Below, one piece after another: positions 48,566 to 57,783 of a stretch of 64,000 nucleotides of DNA; within the stretch, counting starts at the first letter, position 1, and every line of letters starts with the position of its first letter. The stretch comes from CBFHND01 sp965657085 (lineage in GTDB: Bacteria > Pseudomonadota > Alphaproteobacteria > Rhodobacterales > Rhodobacteraceae), in the NCBI GenBank assembly GCA_965657085.1, contig CBFHND010000009.1, positions 1 through 64,000 of the forward strand. The letters are read 5' to 3'. Made by a program: the position numbers and the translations under genes. The notes below the pieces were generated by a model. That model was not told where the DNA came from. It was given only the letters and a program-made list of their open reading frames with translations, and did no database searches.

Positions 48566-48642
48566 GGACCGATAGCTCAGCTGGATAGAGTACCTGACTA
48601 CGAATCAGGGGGTCGGGGGTTCGAATCCTCCTCGGTCCGCCA
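48566..48642 (+). tRNA. tRNA-Arg (anticodon ACG)
   Basis: A 77-nt cloverleaf with encoded CCA. Acceptor GGACCGA/TCGGTCC, D-arm GCTC...GAGT, anticodon stem CCTGA/TCAGG around loop CTACGAA (anticodon ACG at 48600-48602, presumably edited to ICG to read CGU/CGC/CGA), T-arm with GGTTCGAATCC. No intron or mismatch seen. Confidence 0.97.
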
Positions 48643-48988
48643 CTTCACATCATAAGGCGACACACAGCCGTTCCTGTTGCGCCAAACTCTTTCCCATTTC
48701 GAAGTTCTTCGCTTCTGATCCGTGGGCCGACTTGTTTCATTTGTTCCGGTTTCCCAACCGGAAAACCGGGGATGATCTGAAGGTCAGACGGCGAAGCCGC
48801 TTGCTCCTGCAAATCTGCCACGTGGCGAACGCCGAGGGGCGCAATCCCTGCATGGGATGGGTATGCCGGTGATGCCACGGGGCTGACGCTCATTCCGCTG
48901 AACATGTCCGGGCCTGTTCTGGTGGTTCGAGGCAAGGACTCAGGCGATGCTCTGGACTTCAGCCCCCGTGGCGTCGGGCGCACCCGGT
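48643..48988. other. 346-nt interval without a supported gene
   Basis: Between tRNA-Arg and the TetR gene. A 112-codon open frame exists on the minus strand (48645-48983) but lacks a ribosome binding site, and its product looks like unselected sequence. A small hairpin TTTCCCAACCGGAAA is present at about 48751-48765. No integrase, and no repeat of the tRNA 3' end was found. Confidence 0.5.
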
Positions 48989-49660
48989 TCAGGCCACGTT
49001 CAGGCGCGCCACGTCCGCCAGGAAGTCGGCAACGGCATCGGGGTCCGGGTCTTGGCCGGTAAAGCCGCGCACGTAGCCTTCGATACGAGACATGCGCAGT
49101 TCCATTGGTTCTTTTACTTCAAGCGCGTGATATCCCAACTGCATGAAATAGAGGATGCGCGCGCGCGCATCGGCATCCTGAGGCCCATAGCCATGGCGCA
49201 GGAAGCATTGGGTGATCGCATTGATGCGCTGGCTGTCCGCGTGGTCCACCCGCGCCCGCAGGGCCGTGTCCCGGCGTGCCCATTCGCGTACGGCGAAATC
49301 CAGGCCGCGATCGAATTTCGCAGGATCGACAAAGCATCGAAAGAAGTTGCAGACCGCCTGGGTGATGGATGTGGCGGGCAGGGCGCATTGGGCCACGATC
49401 TGGGCCGTGTTGCGGTCTTCCCACTCTTCCAGCAAGGCGGACAACAGGTCGGATCGGTTCTTGAAATACCAGTAAAAGCTGGACCGTGACACGCCCATGC
49501 GCGTCGCCAGGCCAAGAATTTTTACCTCGGCCACGCCGTCGTTGACCAACACATCCCGCGCCATGTTCAGCCAATCGGCTTGGGTCACTTTCACATGGCC
49601 CACAAGCGGGGCCTTGTCGGGATCGTCGCGGTGCAAAACGGGGGATATGCGTTTGGTCAT
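48989..49660 (-). CDS. TetR-family transcriptional regulator
   Basis: A 223-aa regulator: N-terminal HTH (residues about 25-72, LATRMGVSRSSFYWYFKNRS) and a helical ligand-binding C-terminal domain (FDRGLDFAVREWARRDTALR, MQLGYHALEVKEPMELRMS), similar to the BetI branch. Last gene of a three-gene operon with the MttB-like and DMGDH-like genes (gaps of 2-3 nt). It most likely binds the two palindromes upstream of the operon (53675-53726) and controls its own synthesis; that is inference. Confidence 0.9.
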   Translation of the reverse strand: MTKRISPVLHRDDPDKAPLVGHVKVTQADWLNMARDVLVNDGVAEVKILGLATRMGVSRSSFYWYFKNRSDLLSALLEEWEDRNTAQIVAQCALPATSITQAVCNFFRCFVDPAKFDRGLDFAVREWARRDTALRARVDHADSQRINAITQCFLRHGYGPQDADARARILYFMQLGYHALEVKEPMELRMSRIEGYVRGFTGQDPDPDAVADFLADVARLNVA

Positions 49661-49663
49661 GGG

Positions 49664-51208
49664 TCAGCTTTCGGGCGGGGCGCCGCCCTCGGCGGTCCGC
49701 TTGGCGATAAAAGCCTGCAGGGCCTCCAGCCGGTTGGCATCGACATCGGGCCGGGCCTCGGCCGCAACGATGGCTTGCCATGCTTCGGTCGCGCGGGCGC
49801 TGGCATCCCGTGCACCCCGTTCGGTCCACGTGCCGAAGTTGGCATAGTCATGCACGATCGGCTCATAGAATTCGCTGTTGTAGCGTTCCATCGTCTGCGG
49901 TGCGTCAAAGAAATGGCCGCTCGGGCTGACGTGTGACAGGGCGTTGTCAAATCCGATCTCGTCCGCACCCCCGGCCTTGCCCGCACACAGCTCGGCGATC
50001 ATGTTCAGCACTTCGACGTCGGTGATGATCTTTTCATAAGAGACGGACAGCCCCCCTTCGAGCCATCCCGCCGCGTGGATGATGACGGTTGCGCCCGCCA
50101 TCAGGCACCCCCAAAGCCCCATCTGGTTTTCATTCGCGGCCTGCACATCGTTGAGGTTCGATGCAGATCCGGCGGCGGACCGCCATGGCAGTCCGGTCAT
50201 CCGCGCCATCTGTCCCGCGGCCAAGGACGCCTGAAAATGCGCAGGCGTGCCAAAGGCCGGCGCGCCAGACTTCATGTCCACGTTGGAGGTGAAGGTGCCA
50301 TAGCAGATGGGCGCGCCGGGCCGCACCAGTTGCGTCAGGGTGATCGCGGCCAGCGCCTCGGCATGGCTGAGCGTGACGGCCCCGGCCACGGTGATCGGTG
50401 CCATGGCCCCCATCAGCGTAAAGGGCGTCACGATGGACATCTGCCCCATGCGCGCGAAATCGATCAGCCCCTGTGCCATCGGAATGTCGAGGGTGCGGGG
50501 GCTGTTGGTGTTGATGATCGTGTAGCAGTGAGGCGCGGCCTGAAACCCATCATCCGACACCCCGCGAAAATCGCGCAGCATCTCGAAACAGTCCATGACC
50601 TGCGGTGTGCCACGTGAAAAGACGAAGGGAAACTTGGTGCTGAGTGTCAGCTGCGTCTCGGTGGTGAAATAGTGCCGCAAATGCACGGGCACATCTTGTG
50701 GTTCAACGGACGGCGACAGCATGTGCAGCACATCGAAATGCTGGTTCAGCATCGTGTATTCACGGAAATCCTGCGCCGACCCTGGCCGCCTGCCGCGGGT
50801 CAGGTCGGTGGCATGGGGCGCGCCTGCGCCGGGTTGAAAGGCCAGGGTGCCAAGTTCGAACAGCAGATCCTTTTCACGAACACCCGCACGTCCGGTGATG
50901 GATTTGGGCGCGCTGGCAAGGGCGGCCTCGACCATATCGCGCCCGATGTACACCATGTCGCCCCTGACCGTTGCACCACCCTTGCGAAACACCTCGACGG
51001 CCTCGGGCAACAGCACTTTCATGCCCAGTTCTTCCAGCGTGCGCAGGGCCGTCTCGTGCATCGCGGCGGCCTCGTCGCTTGAAAAGACCTCCATCGGCGG
51101 GAAAGGGTTGCGCAGGTTGTGATAGTCGATCTGCCGCAGGGGTGCTGCGCCTGTGGCTTCCGATCTGCCCCGCCGCCGTCTCCGCCGCTTTGGTCCGTCG
51201 TCCTGCAT
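49664..51208 (-). CDS. MttB-family (COG5598) methyltransferase, non-pyrrolysine type
   Basis: A 514-aa member of the trimethylamine methyltransferase superfamily. It begins with a very basic stretch (KRRRRRRGRSE), then TIM-barrel text such as ALRTLEELGMKVLLPEAVEV, GTPQVMDCFEMLRDFRGVSD, and MAPITVAGAVTLSHAEALAA. There is no in-frame amber codon, so it is not the pyrrolysine enzyme; such relatives act on quaternary amines such as glycine betaine or proline betaine with a corrinoid partner. No corrinoid protein gene is in the window. Neighbouring DMGDH-like and TetR genes suggest methylated-amine breakdown. Confidence 0.88.
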   Translation of the reverse strand: MQDDGPKRRRRRRGRSEATGAAPLRQIDYHNLRNPFPPMEVFSSDEAAAMHETALRTLEELGMKVLLPEAVEVFRKGGATVRGDMVYIGRDMVEAALASAPKSITGRAGVREKDLLFELGTLAFQPGAGAPHATDLTRGRRPGSAQDFREYTMLNQHFDVLHMLSPSVEPQDVPVHLRHYFTTETQLTLSTKFPFVFSRGTPQVMDCFEMLRDFRGVSDDGFQAAPHCYTIINTNSPRTLDIPMAQGLIDFARMGQMSIVTPFTLMGAMAPITVAGAVTLSHAEALAAITLTQLVRPGAPICYGTFTSNVDMKSGAPAFGTPAHFQASLAAGQMARMTGLPWRSAAGSASNLNDVQAANENQMGLWGCLMAGATVIIHAAGWLEGGLSVSYEKIITDVEVLNMIAELCAGKAGGADEIGFDNALSHVSPSGHFFDAPQTMERYNSEFYEPIVHDYANFGTWTERGARDASARATEAWQAIVAAEARPDVDANRLEALQAFIAKRTAEGGAPPES

Positions 51209-51210
51209 GA

Positions 51211-53616
51211 TCAGCCCCGCATCGCCGCGCCGGATGGATCATAGGGCGAGGGCGCGATGACCCTTGCCGCGCAGGGCTGTCCGACCACATGCACCTCAAG
51301 CGCTGTGCCTTCGGCGCATTTGTCGTGATCGACCATGGCCATGGCCAGCGATTTGCCGACCGTGTGGCCATATCCGCCCGAGGTGATAAAGCCCACCAAC
51401 GCGCCTTCTGACCATACGGGTTCGTATCCCGCTGCATCGGCATCCTTGCTGTCGATCTCAAGTGTCACGACACGTTGCGCCGGGCCGTTGCCATCGCGTT
51501 CGGCCAGTGCCGCATCCTTGCCGACAAAATCCTTGGACCAGTCGATCCACCGGTCCATGCCGGTCTGTCCGGCGGTGTACCCTTGGGTGAACTCTGCCGA
51601 CCAGATGCCAAAGCTTTTCTCGAGCCGCAGGCTCAGAAGCGCGTTGAAGCCGATCTCGCGCATGCCCAGATCGGCGCCTGCCGCAAGCAACGTCTTGCGC
51701 AGGGTGATGTGTTCAGCAGACGAACAATGGATCTCGTAGCCCAACTCGCCCGCCACGGACAGGCGCCCGACCTTGGCGCGGATCAGGCCGATGTCGAAGG
51801 TGCCGCAGCCCATGAAAGGCAAATTGTCGATCGGCCCGTCGGTCAGCTTTTCCAGAACCTTGCGGCTGTTGGGGCCTGACAGCGAAAAGCCGACGGTTGC
51901 ATCCGCGATATCGCGCAGGGACACGCCATCGTCCATATGGTCCTCGAACCAGCGCATGTGCCATTCGCGCAGGTAATAGCTGCCCATGATCCACCACGTG
52001 CCGTCGCCCCAGTTGAACACGGTCAGATCGCCCTTCATGCGGCCATCTTCGGCCAGCATCGGGGCCAGTTTCGCGCGGCCCGGTTCGGGCAGCTTGCTGG
52101 CCATGATCCGGTTCAACCACGCCTCGGCCCCGTCGCCCGACACTTCGAAACGGGAAAAGCCGGAGATATCCAGCAACCCGACGGCTTCGCGCGTCGCCTT
52201 GCACTCTTGCGCGACAAGATCGAAAGCGTTCGACCGCTTGAGCGTCGGCGTTTCTTCGAAATCCGGGGATGGTGCGAAGTACAGCGGCACTTCGAGGCCC
52301 CAGCTTGCGCCCCATTGGCACCCTGCCGCGGTCATGTCCGAATAGGCCGGTGCGGTTTTCAACGGGCGTCCTGCGGGCAGTTGTTCGTTGGGATAGGTCA
52401 TCACGAACCGGCGGGTGTAGAATTGGCCGGTGGTTTCGCGGATGAATTGTTTGTTTTCCGCAAAGGGGCCAAAGCGCGCGATGTCCATGCCATAGACATC
52501 TGCCTCGGGTTCACCGTGGATCATCCATTCGGCCAGCGATTTGCCAACGCCGCCGCCCTGAAGGAACCCGGCCATCACGCCACAGGCACACCAGTATCCC
52601 GGCTTGCCCCGCACCGGCCCGACCAGCGGGTTGCCGTCCGGCGCAAAGGTGAAGGCGCCATTGACCCATGTCTTGACCCCAATCTCCTGCAGCGCGGGAT
52701 AGCGTTCGAACCCCAGCGTCAGTTCGCGTTCGATGCGGTCAGGGTCTTCCTGTTGCAGTTCGAACCCGTATTCCCACGGCGCGCCGTCTTCCATCCAGTG
52801 CTGGTGATCCACCTCGTAGATGCCCAGCAGAATGCCCTTCTGGTCCTGCCGCATGTAGGTGAACCCTTCGAGGTCCACGGTCATGGGCACCTCGAAATCC
52901 AACGCCTCAAGCTCGGGAATTGTGTCCGAGATCAGGTAGTGGTGATTGAGCGGCGAGACCGGCAGTTCGATCCCGGCCATGCGCCCCACCTGCTTGGCCC
53001 AGAGGCCCGCGGCATTGATCACGTTCTCGGTGCGGATGGTGCCCTTTTCGGTGACCACGTCCCAGCCGCCGGGCACCTGGTTCAGTTCCAGCACGCGGTT
53101 GTGCTCGACGACTTCTGCGCCGTATTTCTTGGCCGCTCCAGCATAGGCATGCACAGTGCCGGTGGTGTCGACATAGCCTTCGCGATCGGCCCACATGCCG
53201 CCCAGAATGCCATCGGTAGACATGATCGGACACAACGCACCCGCCTCTTCGGGGGTCACAAGGCGCACATCGTCAATGCCGATGGACTGGAACGTCCGGT
53301 ACGCGCCCTGAAGCCATTCCCAACGGTCCGGCGTGCCCGCAAGCGTCAGGCCCCCCGTCATATGAAGCCCGATGGATTGGCCCGATTCCTTTTCGATCTC
53401 GCTCAGCAGGTCGATGGTATAGGCTTGCAGGCTTGCAATGTTGGGGTCTGCGTTCAGCGCGTGAATGCCCCCGGCGGCATGCCAGCTTGATCCGGCGGTC
53501 AGCACGTTGCGTTCGATCAGGCAGACGTCTGTCCAGCCCATTTTTGCAAGGTGATAAAGAACGGATGTCCCGACAACGCCGCCTCCGATGACGACGGCCC
53601 GATAGTGCGATTTCAT
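51211..53616 (-). CDS. DMGDH/sarcosine-dehydrogenase-like FAD oxidoreductase fused to GcvT domain
   Basis: An 801-aa two-part enzyme. Residues 1-about 390: DAO-type FAD domain (AVVIGGGVVGTSVLYHLAKM, AGSSWHAAGG near the flavin-attachment site). Residues about 425-801: FAO_M/GcvT aminomethyltransferase-like tetrahydrofolate domain (LDISGFSRFEVSGDGAEAWL, LSVAGELGYEIHCSSAEH, FVGKDAALAER). Dimethylglycine and sarcosine dehydrogenases of this build remove a methyl group and pass it to THF. The start at 53616 follows GGGAGGATC. First gene of the operon, downstream of twin operators. Confidence 0.92.
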   Translation of the reverse strand: MKSHYRAVVIGGGVVGTSVLYHLAKMGWTDVCLIERNVLTAGSSWHAAGGIHALNADPNIASLQAYTIDLLSEIEKESGQSIGLHMTGGLTLAGTPDRWEWLQGAYRTFQSIGIDDVRLVTPEEAGALCPIMSTDGILGGMWADREGYVDTTGTVHAYAGAAKKYGAEVVEHNRVLELNQVPGGWDVVTEKGTIRTENVINAAGLWAKQVGRMAGIELPVSPLNHHYLISDTIPELEALDFEVPMTVDLEGFTYMRQDQKGILLGIYEVDHQHWMEDGAPWEYGFELQQEDPDRIERELTLGFERYPALQEIGVKTWVNGAFTFAPDGNPLVGPVRGKPGYWCACGVMAGFLQGGGVGKSLAEWMIHGEPEADVYGMDIARFGPFAENKQFIRETTGQFYTRRFVMTYPNEQLPAGRPLKTAPAYSDMTAAGCQWGASWGLEVPLYFAPSPDFEETPTLKRSNAFDLVAQECKATREAVGLLDISGFSRFEVSGDGAEAWLNRIMASKLPEPGRAKLAPMLAEDGRMKGDLTVFNWGDGTWWIMGSYYLREWHMRWFEDHMDDGVSLRDIADATVGFSLSGPNSRKVLEKLTDGPIDNLPFMGCGTFDIGLIRAKVGRLSVAGELGYEIHCSSAEHITLRKTLLAAGADLGMREIGFNALLSLRLEKSFGIWSAEFTQGYTAGQTGMDRWIDWSKDFVGKDAALAERDGNGPAQRVVTLEIDSKDADAAGYEPVWSEGALVGFITSGGYGHTVGKSLAMAMVDHDKCAEGTALEVHVVGQPCAARVIAPSPYDPSGAAMRG

Positions 53617-53674
53617 GTGATCCTCCCACGCCACGCTTGCGTTCAACGCTGTGGCACGCGGGTGGTGCGGCAGA

Positions 53675-53726
53675 ATTGAACATATCTGTCCAATAGGCTG
53701 ATCACTATTGAACAGACCTGTCCAGT
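53675..53726 (-). promoter_or_regulatory. Twin palindromic operators upstream of the DMGDH-MttB-TetR operon
   Basis: Two copies of ATTGAACA-N4-TGTCCA(A/G)T at 53675-53694 and 53707-53726. Each is an imperfect palindrome (arms match at 7 of 8 and 6 of 8 positions against ATTGGACA). Centres are 32 bp apart, close to three helical turns, so two dimers would bind on one face. They lie 59-110 nt before the start codon, in the promoter zone. The TetR product of the same operon is the obvious candidate binder. Confidence 0.7.
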
Positions 53727-53742
53727 AAAAATGTGCGGCGGG

Positions 53743-54603
53743 TCACGCGGTCTTGCGGGCCTGCGACAACACCACGGCGACAATTACGATGGTCCCGCCC
53801 AGAATGACGTGCAGGCCGGGGACTTCGATCAGGATGACCCAAGCCAGCGCGAGGGCCAGCGGCACTTCCAGCGTCGACAAAAGTGCGGTTTCGGAAGGTG
53901 GCAGGCGCCGCGCACCTTCCGACAGGGTGACAGAGGCCACGGCAAAGACCGCGCCAAAGGCGATCAGCACCGGCATCTCCCCGGCGGGGACGTGCCATGG
54001 ATCGCCAAAGATCGCAGCCACCGGTAAAAGAACGACGGACGACAACGCAGCGGGCAAGGCCGCCGTGGTGGCGGGCCGTGCGCGGTAGACGATCATGGTG
54101 CCCGCCATCATCAACGTCATGACCAGCGCAAGGCTGTCTCCGGCCAACGCGATCTGGCCAAGAGAGCCCGACACGATCAGAAGAACCCCCACAAAGGCCG
54201 CGATGCTGGCAAGGATGACCCGGCGCGTCGGGGCCTCCCTAAGCAGAACCCACGCCATCGTCGCGGCCAAAAGCGGCGCGGTGGCATAGATCAGCGCGAC
54301 ATTTGCCACCGTGCTCAGCTTGAACGCCGGAATGAACGCCGCAGTACCCGCAGCCATGAGCCCGGTGACGAGGGCCGCCGGTTTGCCAAAGCTGCGCACC
54401 TCGGACATCAAGGCCCCGCGCAGGGCCAGATAGGTCAAGGTGAACGTGGCTGCCGCCACCCCGCGCCAAAAGATCACGGTCCATGCCTCTGCGGCGACGC
54501 CCTTGGTGAAAATGCCAGCGGTGCTGAAGACCAAGGCAGAGACGACCACCAGAACCGCACCGGCGCGGTGGCGCGACTGAAGGACTGCACTGGGGGTGGA
54601 CAT
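53743..54603 (-). CDS. EamA-family (DMT) transporter
   Basis: A 286-aa protein with ten predicted helices in two EamA repeats (VVSALVFSTAGIFTKGVAAE; VLIAFGAVFAVASVTLSEGA followed by RRLPPSETALLSTLEVPLAL). Probably an exporter of small metabolites or amino acids. It lies just upstream of the operator region on the same strand as the DMGDH operon, so the operators may sit between its 3' end and that operon only. Divergent from the YafY-type regulator. Confidence 0.88.
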   Translation of the reverse strand: MSTPSAVLQSRHRAGAVLVVVSALVFSTAGIFTKGVAAEAWTVIFWRGVAAATFTLTYLALRGALMSEVRSFGKPAALVTGLMAAGTAAFIPAFKLSTVANVALIYATAPLLAATMAWVLLREAPTRRVILASIAAFVGVLLIVSGSLGQIALAGDSLALVMTLMMAGTMIVYRARPATTAALPAALSSVVLLPVAAIFGDPWHVPAGEMPVLIAFGAVFAVASVTLSEGARRLPPSETALLSTLEVPLALALAWVILIEVPGLHVILGGTIVIVAVVLSQARKTA

Positions 54604-54703
54604 GGCCGGTCTCCGATCTGTTCGGAGCGGGGTTAGCAGAAGCCTATTGCCATCTATGTGTCACCAGTGATGTGCTAGTGCTGAGAAAACACAAGGCGAG
54701 ACA

Positions 54704-55387
54704 ATGGGCAAGAGCGACCGGTTCTTCGAAATCATACAGCTGCTGCGACAGGCCAAGCGGCCCCTGCTGGCGCGCGAGTTGGCTGCGGACCTCGAAGTGT
54801 CCAGACGCACCATCTACCGCGATATCGCCACGCTGCAATCCATGCAGACCCCCATTCTGGGCGAGCCGGGCGTCGGATACGTGATGCGCCGGGGCTATGA
54901 CCTGCCGCCGGTCAACTTCGACATCGATGAGGCCGAGGCAATCATCGTTGGGCTGAACATGGTGGCGCGCACGGGGGATGCGGGCCTTTGGCGGGCGGCC
55001 CGCCGCGCGGCGCGCAAACTGCACGAAAGCGCGCCGGGCACCCGGCGGCTGGTCGCATCCGCCTGGGGCGTGCAGGATATGCCCAATGCCGACATGACCG
55101 CCTTGCGCATGGCAATCCGGCAGGAACAAAAGATACATATCGATTACAAAGACGCCGCAGGGGCCATCACCACGCGGCGTGTCTGGCCGCTGGTGACAAT
55201 CTACTATGCGGATGCCGCAGTGCTGGTGGGCTGGTGTGAACTGCGCGTGGACTTGCGCCATTTCCGCATCGACAGAATCGATCGCTGCCGGTTCCTGAAC
55301 GAGGATTTCAAGGGGCAGGGCGATGCGCTGGTCAGCGCGTGGGAGGCCACCCAGAAGGTCGAAACGGTCACGTTTCGCGATCTTTGA
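54704..55387 (+). CDS. YafY-type HTH/WYL-domain transcriptional regulator
   Basis: A 227-aa protein: HTH_11 DNA-binding domain (RFFEIIQLLRQAKRPLLARE, SRRTIYRDIATLQSM) and a WYL ligand-sensing domain (AIRQEQKIHIDYKDAAGAIT, RRVWPLVTIYYADAAVLVGW, ELRVDLRHFRIDRID). AAGGCGAG precedes the ATG. It is divergent from the EamA gene across about 100 nt, which it may control (inference). Confidence 0.9.
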   Translation: MGKSDRFFEIIQLLRQAKRPLLARELAADLEVSRRTIYRDIATLQSMQTPILGEPGVGYVMRRGYDLPPVNFDIDEAEAIIVGLNMVARTGDAGLWRAARRAARKLHESAPGTRRLVASAWGVQDMPNADMTALRMAIRQEQKIHIDYKDAAGAITTRRVWPLVTIYYADAAVLVGWCELRVDLRHFRIDRIDRCRFLNEDFKGQGDALVSAWEATQKVETVTFRDL

Positions 55388-55657
55388 GCCGCTCTGCTCC
55401 TATCGCGCGCGCGCCTTGATGGTGCCGATTGGTCGGATTTGTTGCAAATTGCAGGTAGTTCACGTCTGACCGATCATTGAAACTGTGATAGTATTCCGCT
55501 TGCGTTGGACTCGGTCGCCCTGCGTCCGGCACAGGCGGCTGTTGGCCTTGTTGCCTTATCCGAAACAACGCGTTTCCGAAAATCATCCAATTGCGGCCTC
55601 ATTTGGGTCACATTGCACGCCGATAAATCAGCAAGTCAAAGCGAAGGGGCTGTTGAT

Positions 55658-56608
55658 ATGCTGATTTCCGTGGTCGTTCCGTGCATGAACGAAGAAGAGT
55701 CCATTCCCGGGCTGCTGGAGCGGCTTGCCGAAACGGTCGAACCCTATGGCAAACGCGCTGAAATCCTGTTGGTCGATGATGGGTCCACCGACAACACGTG
55801 GGCCGAGATCGAAAAGGCGCGCGCCGATTACCCGCAGCTTGCCGCCATTCGCCTGTCTTGCAACCGGGGCCACCAGATCGCCCTGACCGCAGGGTTGGAG
55901 GCCGCCAAGGGCGAACGCATCTTCATGCTGGACGCGGATCTTCAGGACCCGCCCGAACTTCTGTCGGACATGATGGCGATGATGGACCGCGGCTACGACG
56001 TGGTTTATGGCCGCCGCACCGAACGCAACGGCGAGACCATGTTCAAGAAGGCCACGGCCTACATGTTCTACCGCTTCCTCAACATGATGTCGGATGTGCC
56101 GATCCCCAATGACACCGGCGATTTCCGCCTTGTCAGCCGCCGCGCGCTGGATGCGGTTCTGGCGATGCCGGAACGCTCGCGCTTTGTGCGCGGCATGTTT
56201 GCATGGGCTGGCTTCAAGCAGATCGGCATCGACTACAGCCGGGCGCCCCGCGCGCTGGGTGAAACCAAGTATCCGCTGCGCAAGATGGCCCGCTTCGCCA
56301 TTGACGCTATGACAGCCTTTTCCACCAAGCCGCTCAAGTTTGCCACGCGCCTGTCGCTGGTCAGCTTCGGCTTCTCGGGTCTGATGATGATCTATGTGAT
56401 CCGGTCCTTGCTGATGTATCAAACCGCACCCGGTTGGGCGTCGATCGTGCTGGCGTTTTCGATCTTCTCGGGCATCCAGCTTTTGACATTGGGTATCCTC
56501 GGCGAATATATCGGGCGCCTCTATGTCGAGGCGAAAAACCGGCCCCTGTACTTCGTTCAGGAAGACACGCGCGGCGCAGAGCCCGTCGCCGTGCGGTTGA
56601 GCGCCTGA
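55658..56608 (+). CDS. GtrB-like family 2 glycosyltransferase
   Basis: A 316-aa dolichol-phosphate-mannose-synthase-type enzyme: GT-A fold (ISVVVPCMNEEESIPGLLER, LLVDDGSTDNTW, MLDADLQDPPE with the DXD metal site) and two C-terminal membrane helices (LSLVSFGFSGLMMIYVIRSL, IVLAFSIFSGIQLLTLGILG). GtrB moves glucose from UDP-glucose to undecaprenyl phosphate. The start at 55658 follows GAAGGGG. First gene of a gtr-like operon. The 270-nt spacer upstream has no gene. Confidence 0.92.
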   Translation: MLISVVVPCMNEEESIPGLLERLAETVEPYGKRAEILLVDDGSTDNTWAEIEKARADYPQLAAIRLSCNRGHQIALTAGLEAAKGERIFMLDADLQDPPELLSDMMAMMDRGYDVVYGRRTERNGETMFKKATAYMFYRFLNMMSDVPIPNDTGDFRLVSRRALDAVLAMPERSRFVRGMFAWAGFKQIGIDYSRAPRALGETKYPLRKMARFAIDAMTAFSTKPLKFATRLSLVSFGFSGLMMIYVIRSLLMYQTAPGWASIVLAFSIFSGIQLLTLGILGEYIGRLYVEAKNRPLYFVQEDTRGAEPVAVRLSA

Positions 56609-56611
56609 GCC

Positions 56612-57013
56612 ATGACCGGGGCCGGAACCTTCGTGCGGTTTTGCATCGTCGGCGCACTTGTGGCGGGCCTCTACATGGTCCTTTACCTGTTCTTTCTGGC
56701 CATGGACATCGCACAACCTCTGGCCAACGCGGTGGCCTTCCTGATCGCGGTCGCGCTGCAATACGTGGGTCAGGCGAAATTTTCCTTTGGGCAAAAGCTG
56801 CGTGATGGCCGCCAGGTCCTGCGCTTTAGCGTGATGATCGGGCTGGGTCTTGTGACCGCGGCCATTTTGACCGGGGTCGTGGCCCCCACATTCAATATCC
56901 CGGATTGGGCTGCAGCCCTGAGCGTGATGTTGGTTCTGCCTGTGCAGAACTTCGTGCTCATGGCGCTGTGGGTCTTTTCCCAAAACCAACTTCAGGCAGA
57001 GCAGAGAACATGA
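56612..57013 (+). CDS. GtrA-family membrane protein (lipid-linked glucose flippase)
   Basis: A 133-aa protein with four helices; GtrA pattern FVRFCIVGALVAGLYMVLYL, AVAFLIAVALQYVGQAKFSF. GtrA proteins are thought to flip undecaprenyl-phosphate-glucose across the inner membrane. 3 nt after the GtrB-like gene and overlapping the methyltransferase gene by 4 nt. Confidence 0.9.
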   Translation: MTGAGTFVRFCIVGALVAGLYMVLYLFFLAMDIAQPLANAVAFLIAVALQYVGQAKFSFGQKLRDGRQVLRFSVMIGLGLVTAAILTGVVAPTFNIPDWAAALSVMLVLPVQNFVLMALWVFSQNQLQAEQRT

Positions 57014-57783
57014 CACATATCTACAACAACACTTTCTTCGACTACATTGACCACGGCGCACGGTCTTCGGCGCGCGAATTCATCGCCTTGCTGAAGCCGT
57101 GGCTCGCGCCCGACAGCGTTCTGGACCTCGGCTGTGGCCGTGGCGTGTGGCTTGACGAATGGCGCGCCTCTGGCGTGGCGGATGTGATGGGCGTGGACGG
57201 CGACTATGTGGACCGTGCCAACCTTGCCATTCCTGCCGAACAGTTCATGGGCACGGACCTGACCCAACCGGTCAAGACCGACCGCCACTTTGCCCTCGCA
57301 CAAAGCCTTGAGGTGGGGGAACACCTGCCCACCAAAGCCTCTGAGGCTCTGGTACAAAGCCTGACCGACGCCGCGGATGTGGTGGTGTTTTCCGCGGCCA
57401 CCGTGGGACAGGGCGGTGAGTTTCATGTCAACGAACAGCCTCTGCATTTCTGGCAGGACCTCTTTGCAAAGCGCGGATACCAGGCCTTCGATTGCCTGCG
57501 CCCCGAGATGAAAGGCAACACGGAAGTGGAGCCGTGGTACCGCTACAACGCGATTGTCTACGTGCGCGACACGGCCGTGGCCGACCTTCCCGACCATATC
57601 CGCGCCACTGGCATCCCCGCAGGCGAAAAGGTGCGTGATGGCGGTGACCTGATGTGGAAACTGCGCCGCAACATCGTGGGTCACCTGCCGCAGGGCACCG
57701 TGACCAAGATCGCTCAGGCGCGGGCCAAGATCATTGCGGCCCGCGCCAATGCCCGCAAATCGCAATCTGAGGCTGCGGCATGA
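57010..57783 (+). CDS. SAM-dependent class I methyltransferase
   Basis: A 257-aa protein with a Rossmann SAM-binding core: SVLDLGCGRGVWLDEWRASG (motif I), GVDGDYVDRANL (motif II), ALAQSLEVGEHLP (motif IV/post I), and a basic helical C-terminus (KIAQARAKIIAARANARKSQ). In the gtr operon it may methylate a sugar or lipid-linked glycan; the target is not known. Overlaps at both ends (ATGA). Confidence 0.88.
   Translation: MTHIYNNTFFDYIDHGARSSAREFIALLKPWLAPDSVLDLGCGRGVWLDEWRASGVADVMGVDGDYVDRANLAIPAEQFMGTDLTQPVKTDRHFALAQSLEVGEHLPTKASEALVQSLTDAADVVVFSAATVGQGGEFHVNEQPLHFWQDLFAKRGYQAFDCLRPEMKGNTEVEPWYRYNAIVYVRDTAVADLPDHIRATGIPAGEKVRDGGDLMWKLRRNIVGHLPQGTVTKIAQARAKIIAARANARKSQSEAAA

Noticed and set aside
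48645..48983. 112-codon minus-strand frame beside tRNA-Arg
   Set aside because: No start signal and no family likeness; kept only as a gene-free interval.
48566..48988. Genomic island or prophage att site at tRNA-Arg
   Set aside because: No integrase and no second copy of the tRNA 3' end was seen in the window.
49664..51208. Pyrrolysine-type trimethylamine methyltransferase
   Set aside because: The frame has no in-frame amber codon, so it belongs to the non-pyrrolysine branch.
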